Assembly: GCA_017526745.1 (NCBI GenBank)
Contig: JAFXQX010000033.1
Span: forward strand, 214,685-278,684
Length of the DNA stretch: 64,000 nucleotides
From: Lachnospiraceae bacterium
GTDB lineage: Bacteria; Bacillota; Clostridia; Lachnospirales; Lachnospiraceae
Reading direction: 5' to 3'
In this document: positions 54,426-62,422 of the stretch, piece after piece
Position numbering within the stretch: the stretch's first letter is position 1
Layout: each line of letters begins with the position of its first letter
Made by a program: the position numbers and the translations under genes
Notes under the pieces: generated by a model
The model's database searches: none
The model's input: the letters and a program-made list of their open reading frames with translations, nothing else
What the model was told of the DNA's origin: nothing

Positions 54426-56619
54426 GGAGTTTTTCGGCGGGAAGATACCCCATTATAAGCTTTTCAAGCTTGACTCCTTCCACGGGTTTGGAAACGTAAT
54501 CCGCAAATCCTGCCGCAAGGTACATCTCTCTTGCACCGGATATGGCATTTGCGGTAAGTGCGATGTAAACGTGATGATTGTCGCCTTCGTTCTCCTTCAT
54601 ATGCTGCAATGTCTCTATTCCATCCATGTCGGGCATCAGATGATCGACAAAGATTATATCATAATCATTCTTCCTGGCCAGGAGGATCGCTTCAGGTCCG
54701 GACATGGCCGTATCTATCTTCATCATGGTCTTCCGAAGAAGTTTGGTGATGACCGTAAGGTTCATCCTGATATCATCGACAACAAGTATGCTCGCATTGG
54801 GTGCATGGAACATCTCTTTGTACTCGGGCTTTTTGCGCTCTTTGATATCATGCTCCCTGTCAAGGTTCCCTGTCGGCTCCCAGTCAAGCACTTCCTGACG
54901 GACTGAAAAAGAGAATACCGACCCCTTTCCGTATTCACTCTGGACATTCAGGCTGCTGTCCATAAGATCCAGAAGGCGTTTCGTGATACTGATCCCGAGC
55001 CCGCTGCCTTCGATGCTGCGATTTTTCTCCTCGTCAAGGCGCACAAAAGGCGAGAACAGTTCCTCCATATCCTCTTTCCTGATACCGGCACCTGTGTCCG
55101 ATACCGCAAAATCAAGCAGGATATGATCATCGTCCTCTTTGCGTGATCCGATCTTCAGCCCGATACGCCCTTCCTTCGTGTATTTAACTGCGTTTGTCAG
55201 AAGATTTAAAGCGCACTGTTTGATGCGGATCTCATCGCCCTTTAACAGTCTCGGGATGTTACCGTCAAAGTCCACGTTTATCGTAAGGCCTTTCTGAATG
55301 GCCCTTTCCCTCACCATGTTGACAAGGTCGCTCTTCATCACTCCGGGTTCATACTGGACCGGAATGATCTCCATCTTGCCTTCCTCGACCTTGGAAAAAT
55401 CAAGGATGTCATTAATGAGCGCCAGAAGCGTACGTCCCGATGTCTGTATATCCTCCGCGTAATCGATGACTTCCTTCTCACTGCTCGTTCGAAGGACCAT
55501 CTCGTCCATACCGAGTATGGCATTGATGGGGGTTCTGATCTCGTGGGACATATTTGCAAGAAACTGTGATTTTGCCTTGCTGGCTTCTTCTGCAAGCTGC
55601 CTTTGTTTACGAAGCTCTGTCATGTAGTGGTACTGCTCCGTATCGTCCCCGAGAGCATACAGGGTTCCTACTTTTTCGCCTTCCATTATGAGCGGATTGG
55701 CCTTCGGAGTGTAGATCCTCTCGTCCATCCTGATCGGCTGTCCTTCGTCGATCGCATTTCTTATCGTTGCGATCACCTCTGAGGTCTGATCGCTTCCGGC
55801 ACCCTTTTGGGCAACGACCGGGAACAGATTGCGGGCCGGCTTGTTATAATAGGAAATCCTGTCTTCGGGATCGACAACGATAATACCCTCGGATAGTTCA
55901 TCAATCACATAGTTCCTGGCTGCAGTCACCGCATCAAGCATCCTGTACTTGATTATGGCGATCAGCATCAGTGCATTTCCTATCGCAAATCCGAAGATCA
56001 TCACGTCGAACTTGCGCGCGATCGGAACGAGCTTGAAAAAGTAGATGACGTAAGATGCGCCGATCGAGAACATTGCGATCGACATCAGCATATATCTTTT
56101 CCTGGGTACCGGGTTCTTCTCGCGGATGTAGGTACGCACCACAACGGAAACACCCACCACGGTGTAGAAAAGATTCAGAGCCGTCTGAACATAGTAGAGC
56201 GGGCCGCCTGTGTGAATGAGCTTCGGAAAATCACCGTCCATCACAAATTCCATATAGTTGTAATACAGGCTGTTATGCTCTATCTCAAGTATGCAGGCAT
56301 AGATCACGGCATGAGTCGTGGCCAGAGCAGCCTTTACTATCTCGGGGATGTAGACGCTGCAAAGCTCCATCGAAAACAGGAAAAGCGACATTCCTATCCA
56401 CACTCTCCCGAGATACCCAAGCTTTAATGCGACAACAAAGGACTCCTGATCCCTTGCCCGAAGTTCCAGAATGATCGCGGCATTATATATCAGATTGGAA
56501 ACACCGGAAAAAAACAGATATGCGTGAAGTTTGCTGCTCCACTTCCTGATCGCGAACCAGCATACTACAAACAGTCCGACTATAGTAATATATAGGATTC
56601 CTATGACAAGCTGATACAT
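54403..56619 (-). CDS. Hybrid sensor histidine kinase with 7TM sensor and receiver domain
   Basis: A 738-residue membrane kinase. Seven membrane helices (about 1-225, histidine-kinase 7TM type), a PAS-like region (about 230-335), HisKA with phosphoacceptor His359 in NMSHEIRTPINAILG, HATPase with Asn476 (LLTNAVKYT), DTGAGI and GSGLGISI, and a C-terminal receiver with Asp659 in DIIFVDHLMPDMDG and the DD pair near 615. No output domain or DNA-binding partner is next to it, so it probably signals by phosphorelay or to a remote regulator. Its last codons contain the rplM promoter. Confidence 0.92.
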   Translation of the reverse strand: MYQLVIGILYITIVGLFVVCWFAIRKWSSKLHAYLFFSGVSNLIYNAAIILELRARDQESFVVALKLGYLGRVWIGMSLFLFSMELCSVYIPEIVKAALATTHAVIYACILEIEHNSLYYNYMEFVMDGDFPKLIHTGGPLYYVQTALNLFYTVVGVSVVVRTYIREKNPVPRKRYMLMSIAMFSIGASYVIYFFKLVPIARKFDVMIFGFAIGNALMLIAIIKYRMLDAVTAARNYVIDELSEGIIVVDPEDRISYYNKPARNLFPVVAQKGAGSDQTSEVIATIRNAIDEGQPIRMDERIYTPKANPLIMEGEKVGTLYALGDDTEQYHYMTELRKQRQLAEEASKAKSQFLANMSHEIRTPINAILGMDEMVLRTSSEKEVIDYAEDIQTSGRTLLALINDILDFSKVEEGKMEIIPVQYEPGVMKSDLVNMVRERAIQKGLTINVDFDGNIPRLLKGDEIRIKQCALNLLTNAVKYTKEGRIGLKIGSRKEDDDHILLDFAVSDTGAGIRKEDMEELFSPFVRLDEEKNRSIEGSGLGISITKRLLDLMDSSLNVQSEYGKGSVFSFSVRQEVLDWEPTGNLDREHDIKERKKPEYKEMFHAPNASILVVDDIRMNLTVITKLLRKTMMKIDTAMSGPEAILLARKNDYDIIFVDHLMPDMDGIETLQHMKENEGDNHHVYIALTANAISGAREMYLAAGFADYVSKPVEGVKLEKLIMGYLPAEKLLDTPDSV

Positions 56620-56620
56620 T

Positions 56621-57772
56621 CTATCTTAACAGATCCTTTCCGAATACCTGTCCGCTTAAGGACTCGCAGTAATCATACGAGAATTGCTCATCCCTTTTTC
56701 TTATCTCATTCAGCAATGATTTTGCCGTTGTATAATCATCAAGAAAATAGACGGTGGAACCGTTTATCATCGATCTTACGTGAGATACGAGCGGCTTTAC
56801 GCCGTAGTCTTTTACGATCACTTCCCCATCTTTGTCTTTGGTCAGGGTAACTTCTGCCATCGCACCGACCATCCTGTCGGCAACACCCTTTCCTCTTCCG
56901 CTCGTCCAGTTTATGAAGTTTCCTATCGAATAATAAACAGGAACATCCCTGCCGTCACATCCTTCGATCGTCTCTACAGGTTCGATCACATGAGGATGTG
57001 TACCTATTATAATATCCGCACCGTTTTCTGCAAATATCTTCGCCCATTTTTTCTGATATGCGGAAATCCCGTGATCGTATTCGGTCCCCCAGTGAGGGCA
57101 GACTATAGTGATATCGGCCTCTATTTCGGCTTTTGCCAGATCGGATATTACTTTCTTCTCATCCAGGAGATTTACCGCATACGGCATATTCTTCGGGAGA
57201 GGGATCCCGTTTGTTCCATAAGTATAATTGAGGACAGCGATCTTATATCCGTCATTTTCGAAGATGCAGATATCTTCGCTGTCGGCTCTATCTGTATATA
57301 TGCCGACGGTCCTGATATCTGGATGATTTTCGCCCCAATATGACAGGCAGTTTTCTATACCGCTCTTTCCCCGGTCGAGTGCATGGTTCGTTGCGTGGCA
57401 GATCACGTCAAAGCCTGTTTCGGCAAGCTCATCCGCGATCTCGTACGGTGCGTTAAATGACGGATATCCGGTAACACCCAGTTCCTCTCCGCCAATAATG
57501 ACCTCTTCGTTTACTATAGCAAGATCCGCATCTTCTATGGCATCCTTTGTATGGGCAAATATCGCGGTAAAATCATACGATCCGTCTTCCTGTCTGGCAC
57601 ATTTTTCTATTCCGTCGTGCAGCAGGATATCCCCGACCATGATCACAGTGAAATCGTCCGGCGAACCGTCCGGTGCGGCTGCGGCATGTACAGGGCATGC
57701 CGGTATGTTCAAAAAGGCCCCTGTTATCAGAGCGATAAACAGAAGCCCGCTAAATATCCTCTTCTTACACAT
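56621..57772 (-). CDS. CapA/YwtB-like metallophosphoesterase-fold protein, exported
   Basis: A 383-residue protein from ATG 57772; its N-terminus MCKKRIFSGLLFIALITGAF is a signal peptide ending near VHAAA. The CapA (PGA_cap) signatures follow: TVIMVGDILLHDGIEK, DADLAIVNEEVIIGG, CHATNHALDRGKSGIENCL, VCPHWGTEYDHGIS and IIGTHPHVIEPVE. Family members act in poly-gamma-glutamate capsule or related surface polymers and have the metallophosphatase fold; the reaction here is unknown. No capB or capC genes accompany it. It overlaps the phosphatase gene by eight bases. Confidence 0.88.
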   Translation of the reverse strand: MCKKRIFSGLLFIALITGAFLNIPACPVHAAAAPDGSPDDFTVIMVGDILLHDGIEKCARQEDGSYDFTAIFAHTKDAIEDADLAIVNEEVIIGGEELGVTGYPSFNAPYEIADELAETGFDVICHATNHALDRGKSGIENCLSYWGENHPDIRTVGIYTDRADSEDICIFENDGYKIAVLNYTYGTNGIPLPKNMPYAVNLLDEKKVISDLAKAEIEADITIVCPHWGTEYDHGISAYQKKWAKIFAENGADIIIGTHPHVIEPVETIEGCDGRDVPVYYSIGNFINWTSGRGKGVADRMVGAMAEVTLTKDKDGEVIVKDYGVKPLVSHVRSMINGSTVYFLDDYTTAKSLLNEIRKRDEQFSYDYCESLSGQVFGKDLLR

Positions 57773-58229
57773 GGTCGCCGCGCAGTGTGTCAAAGAGCGC
57801 ACTGCATCCTTTCCTGATCAAACGGTAGGCTGTCTCAAAATCCCTCGTATACCAGGGATCGTCTATCAGCTCATTAGGCGTGTCGGTGTATTCCATGAGG
57901 GTATGGATCTTCCCTTCGGGATCATCGCCCAGGATATGTTTCATGTAATACATGTTCTCGCTGTCCATTCCGATGATTATGTCATATTCTTCATAATCAT
58001 CCCTTCTCAGCTGTCTTGCCCTGTGATCACCTATCGCAACACCATGGCTGATCAGAGCCTGCCTCATCGGCGGATAGATAGGATTGCCGATCTCCTCGCG
58101 GGACGTTGCCGCAGATTCACAGAATATCTCATTCTCTAAATGCGCATTTCTTATCATCTCATCAAATATGTACTGCGCGCCGACTGAGCGGCAGATATTT
58201 CCATGGCAGATGAATAGTATCTTTATCAT
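57765..58229 (-). CDS. Low-molecular-weight protein tyrosine phosphatase
   Basis: A 154-residue LMW-PTP. The P-loop CHGNICRS puts the nucleophile at Cys8 and Arg at 14; general acid Asp124 is in IDDPWYTRD. It dephosphorylates tyrosines, often on capsule kinases; here it is coupled to a CapA-like gene. No BY-kinase is in the window, so its target is not visible. After the P-loop, SVGAQYIF replaces the common SPMAEAIF. Confidence 0.93.
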   Translation of the reverse strand: MIKILFICHGNICRSVGAQYIFDEMIRNAHLENEIFCESAATSREEIGNPIYPPMRQALISHGVAIGDHRARQLRRDDYEEYDIIIGMDSENMYYMKHILGDDPEGKIHTLMEYTDTPNELIDDPWYTRDFETAYRLIRKGCSALFDTLRGDHV

Positions 58230-58703
58230 AGCTTAAACCCTCGTATTTTTTGACTTTTCCAATGCTCTTATATCGTTTACCATGGCATATAATACGCATA
58301 CTTTTGCATATCATGTCACCCAAGATTTCATGTTTTTTTTGCTCGACAAGCGAGCTTTTACTTATGCAAACCGTAATCAGATCACGCTAGAGATTCAGTA
58401 CATATTGCCATGTGGTAATAAAGTGCCTCCGTTCTCCTCGGGACAAGCCCGCGGTAAGGTCAAATACCTTGATTTATCAAGCTATTCCTTGAAATCGGCA
58501 GATATGCGACGCACCTGCCTCAGATATAGAAAAGGGCATAAGAGGGAGTAACACACAAACAAATCTGGCCCTTTGCCATTTATATTATTTTGCGTAGCCG
58601 GCACTCCCCATGTGACACCTCTGCCTTTGGCCTTGGTATCACATAGCAATAATGCTCAAGATTTGTTTTATGGTGACCTGGTCCACCGTATCCAAGGAAT
58701 CAT
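58230..58703. other. 474-bp gene-free boundary between core genes and AT-rich defence region
   Basis: No convincing gene: the plus-strand open frame at 58282-58551 has no ribosome site or family features. It contains a short hairpin GCTCG-ACAAG-CGAGC at about 58341-58355 with T-runs on both sides, an imperfect inverted repeat GTGACACC/GGTATCAC near 58611-58641, and an AT-rich stretch upstream of the phosphatase start. It may be debris of a mobile element at an insertion site; no IS ends or tRNA were recognised. Confidence 0.5.
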
Positions 58704-61700
58704 TTACGCATAATCAGCCTCTTCAAGATACTCCCTTAGTTCGACATTTCTTTTATATACCTCCAGGTCTCTTCGATATTCATCAATGTATTCCCTATGC
58801 TCAATATAGGCAACACCCTTCATTTTTTCTTTAAGATCCTGAAGAAATTCTATCTTGTCTAATATCAAAGGCACTTCACTACCTGACCACGAAGCTGACA
58901 TTGGAAACAAATGAATCTTCTTGAAATCTTCAATACTCTTGTTTCCCTTAATATACTCAAGTATGAACTCCTGTTTCCACTGAGGCATAACGTTAACTAC
59001 CACGTCAATTAGCTTGCTGCATTTATCTACATCCGCATAATTCTCATGTAAACTATCAAGAAGCCACTGCCGCTTTCTGTTTTTAACAACATCCTCTTCT
59101 CGTTCTGCTCGGCCAAAAAGCAATCGAGCTGGATGCTCTATAAAAAAAGCCATGTCATCATCTACAATAACCGAATATGCATAGTCGATACACTCTTTCC
59201 ACTTCTCAGTATCCCAAATCTGATCAAATACCTTTTGTTCATATCCATCACGACGTGAATGGTCTTTTACCCAATCTATGTACTGTTTCCATATGCTCGG
59301 TCTTTGTTCAAAGATTTTGATAAACAGTTTTCCACTGTAATCCAAATGATCACTAATTTCAAGTGCATTCATGTAGATTTGGGATAGTGTATCATAATTG
59401 TCTTTGAATAGATCCAAAATAGTATTTATATCATCATCCCGATAAGCATATCCCAAAAATGCTGCTGACAGGCTTGCTTTTTCTGCTATTTGGTTAAGAA
59501 TTCTATTCTTTAGTCCATTATCTCTTTCACCATACCTCAATAATACCCTAACCGAAGGTACTATTGGATTATTTCCCGCCAAATTCTTTTCTGAAAAAGC
59601 GTTGTAATCACTAATTACTGTCTCTGTGATATCATTATCGTTTATACACTCCCAAATCAGAGACAACCATGTATCTTTCCCCCGATAGTCAGCTCCGTTC
59701 AGAATATTATATGTTTTGTCGTACCCAATATTTGAAAGCAAAAACCCAACTTGCCTATAGCCATTTAATCTGAACGGAGCATTATTTCCGAAATACTCTT
59801 CGATAACATCTACATAAAAATCTGGCTTTGTTTCCAATAATTCAAAAACTATATCAAGGCCCCTGCTTATAGACCAGAGATTGTTTTCGCCAAGCGTATC
59901 CTGTAAAAAATTGCATATTTTAAACAACTCAGTATAGTCTTCGAGACTATATGAATCAAATTCCGCAGATATATTGGTCTTCCGAATTATTTCATCTTCT
60001 TCAATAGTTCTACCAATTAAATGCTCTTTCGATAAAATCCTGTACAATCTGAATTCACGATTATTTTCGGCAATCAGATATCTTTCATCAATCGGACTAT
60101 TTATCTGACCAGCAACTTCTCTGTATCTATCAATTATTCTTGCAGTATAGAAATCAATATCATCTTTTTTTATCACCCCTGTGAAAATCGTGTCAAAATC
60201 AGATTGTAAATAGGCAACGGAATCCTTCTCATCTAAACCATTAAAATAAACCTCTGAAAGAATATCATTGACTAAGTCCCTGTAAGCATTTTTAGAGCGC
60301 AGAACTCCCAACGCCCTCCATATCTTGTTACGTAGCATCGCTATTTCTTTGCTGAACCCAATCGTCACTCTAATAAAATTAAAAGCTCGGCGATTTCTAA
60401 CTTCTTCCGTATATGAAAACTCTGTTTTTAAGGCATATTGTGCCACATGGATGTATAGTATACTGAAATTATAGTTCTCCCCCTCCTCAGTTGCTTCCCA
60501 AAGCCTATCCATTAACACATTTTCATTTTTATATTTGTTGTTCCATGAGTATTTATCATAAAGAAGCTGCTCGCAAATCACAAAATAAAAATCCATTATT
60601 AAATCCGGCCGCTTTTCAAAATATGATACAAGAAGCTCTATCGAATCATAAAATGATTCTGTGTACTTGAATCCTCCAAGAATCCCAATTTCTTTTGTCG
60701 AAATATCATGAAAGTTCTTCTTAGAATCCACATTAAAGCTACGCATATCAAAATCCACATATTTTTCTTGCTCTATCTTCTTTTTTATAACGCTCAATGC
60801 TTTATCCGGATTGACCTGGTGAAAAGCTTCTAAATACTCCATGTCGTGCCCATCAGGAGCATTATCCCACGCAGAAATAATGGAGTTTTCTACATAGCGT
60901 GCAACATCCTCAGAATTAAAAATATCTATTAAAGTTTTTAATGCGTAAACAGCTTTATTCTTGTATCGTGGGAACGAAATAGCTATTAGACCTTCGATGC
61001 TCACCCACCTTTTTTCAAACAAAACGTAGTATAAAATATAATTGCCAAGACTTTGGTCTGAAATCTTGGTTATTTCGTTTTTAAACCAATCAACCAGTTC
61101 AAGAGAATAAAGCTTTTCTACTATTTCATTCTCTCTAATTTCGGAACAATACTGATTTTTCAAATCAGTATATAGTTGATTCTCTTCTCCTTTCACAGGA
61201 CCCGCAACCGTGATTAAGAAAAGCATCATGACATCATCTTTAGTTAATTCAGCATCACTTAAGATACGACCATAATAGTTTCTAAATATATCTTCAGCAT
61301 TGCGAATAGCCTTATATCCTTCTTCAACAGATCTGATGCCTGCCAAGAACGCCAGTCTTGCATTACCATTAGCTATCTCTGATATTTTTTTCAAATATTC
61401 AGGATTAAGAATTCCCAAATCTGTTTTCAAAATGTCCTTAATCTCTTCATCAGTGAGTCTTCCTATCTCTATTACTTCTGGAGTAGAATACTTTGATACT
61501 GTAGAAATCACTCGTTCACGAGCATAATCACGTACTGTGATCAGTATTTTAATTTCATACCCATCAGGAAGCGTCAAAAGAGTTTGTAAAACATTATCCA
61601 AGCTGACTACCATATTGGCATCATCAAGAAATATCACGTATTTCCCAGGATCATCGATATAAAACTTTATATCTTCATACAAAAAATTACCGTTGCTTCG

Positions 61701-62408
61701 AACGCAAAAAACCTTATATTCTTTGTCATCCTGTACACGGCATGCTTCAATCGCCAATCTGGTTTTCCCTATTCCAGACGGTCCTGTCAAAACTGTAACT
61801 GTATTATTGCTGATGCTCTTACATGTAGCATCTATTTCTTCTTTTCGATGCAGGAAATTGCAATCAATCGGTGCATTGATACCATTTGCATCATAAGCTT
61901 TGACAAAATCCTCAATATCAAAAAACTGATTTGTATCAATCTCTACACCTAGCTGATTCTTGGCTATGTGCGGATATATTAATGCCAAATCATGAGAAAG
62001 TGTATCAATTCCAATAAGCTCTATTTCAACCCCTTCTAAAAGCTCCATAATGCTATTAAATTGTTCTATATGTATATTTGTTGAACAGTGTCCGCAGATA
62101 ATCTTTTTGATTTTATCTTTCTCTAATGATAATTTGGCAGTATTGAAGCATGACAAAATATCAGCCCGTATTTTATCTGCGGGCTGAGAACTTACGCTTC
62201 CGTAGTTAATCAGTATATACTTCCCATCTTCCGTCAACACATACGCATCCGGAGTTCCTTTTGTTGGCTTATTAGTCGCAGTCTGCACGCCTAAAGTTTG
62301 AATATTTGTAAATTTATATTTTTTATAAAGATACTCATCAAACAACGACTGAAAAGCTCCACCTTCCAGCTGCATGATTTTACTTTGTATAGTATTCACA
62401 TTACCCAA
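58704..62408 (-). CDS. STAND-type NTPase with N-terminal nuclease-fold-like domain (Avs-like architecture)
   Basis: A 1234-residue protein. Residues about 1-150 look like a PD-(D/E)XK or Mrr-type fold: Glu15, KGTPDAYV (Asp54) and a strand DGKYILINYGS where the usual (E/Q)xK is absent (INY). Residues about 185-300 are a P-loop NTPase: Walker A GPSGIGKT at 209-216, Walker B VIFLDDAN at 258-265, and sensor ILITVRD at 288-294. Then comes a winged-helix-like part and a long all-helical repeat region (about 460-1234) typical of target-sensing arms. The plan, effector-STAND-helical repeats, is that of anti-phage Avs proteins. It lies 14 bases after hsdR, in AT-rich DNA. Biological function is inferred, not shown. 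Confidence 0.72.
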   Translation of the reverse strand: MGNVNTIQSKIMQLEGGAFQSLFDEYLYKKYKFTNIQTLGVQTATNKPTKGTPDAYVLTEDGKYILINYGSVSSQPADKIRADILSCFNTAKLSLEKDKIKKIICGHCSTNIHIEQFNSIMELLEGVEIELIGIDTLSHDLALIYPHIAKNQLGVEIDTNQFFDIEDFVKAYDANGINAPIDCNFLHRKEEIDATCKSISNNTVTVLTGPSGIGKTRLAIEACRVQDDKEYKVFCVRSNGNFLYEDIKFYIDDPGKYVIFLDDANMVVSLDNVLQTLLTLPDGYEIKILITVRDYARERVISTVSKYSTPEVIEIGRLTDEEIKDILKTDLGILNPEYLKKISEIANGNARLAFLAGIRSVEEGYKAIRNAEDIFRNYYGRILSDAELTKDDVMMLFLITVAGPVKGEENQLYTDLKNQYCSEIRENEIVEKLYSLELVDWFKNEITKISDQSLGNYILYYVLFEKRWVSIEGLIAISFPRYKNKAVYALKTLIDIFNSEDVARYVENSIISAWDNAPDGHDMEYLEAFHQVNPDKALSVIKKKIEQEKYVDFDMRSFNVDSKKNFHDISTKEIGILGGFKYTESFYDSIELLVSYFEKRPDLIMDFYFVICEQLLYDKYSWNNKYKNENVLMDRLWEATEEGENYNFSILYIHVAQYALKTEFSYTEEVRNRRAFNFIRVTIGFSKEIAMLRNKIWRALGVLRSKNAYRDLVNDILSEVYFNGLDEKDSVAYLQSDFDTIFTGVIKKDDIDFYTARIIDRYREVAGQINSPIDERYLIAENNREFRLYRILSKEHLIGRTIEEDEIIRKTNISAEFDSYSLEDYTELFKICNFLQDTLGENNLWSISRGLDIVFELLETKPDFYVDVIEEYFGNNAPFRLNGYRQVGFLLSNIGYDKTYNILNGADYRGKDTWLSLIWECINDNDITETVISDYNAFSEKNLAGNNPIVPSVRVLLRYGERDNGLKNRILNQIAEKASLSAAFLGYAYRDDDINTILDLFKDNYDTLSQIYMNALEISDHLDYSGKLFIKIFEQRPSIWKQYIDWVKDHSRRDGYEQKVFDQIWDTEKWKECIDYAYSVIVDDDMAFFIEHPARLLFGRAEREEDVVKNRKRQWLLDSLHENYADVDKCSKLIDVVVNVMPQWKQEFILEYIKGNKSIEDFKKIHLFPMSASWSGSEVPLILDKIEFLQDLKEKMKGVAYIEHREYIDEYRRDLEVYKRNVELREYLEEADYA

Positions 62409-62422
62409 TTACATACACCTTC

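Noticed and set aside
58282..58551. Plus-strand open frame of 89 codons in the boundary gap
   Set aside because: No ribosome site, odd composition and no recognisable family; treated as non-coding.
58260..58700. tRNA gene or att site at the island boundary
   Set aside because: No cloverleaf-like arms or direct repeats could be found by eye.
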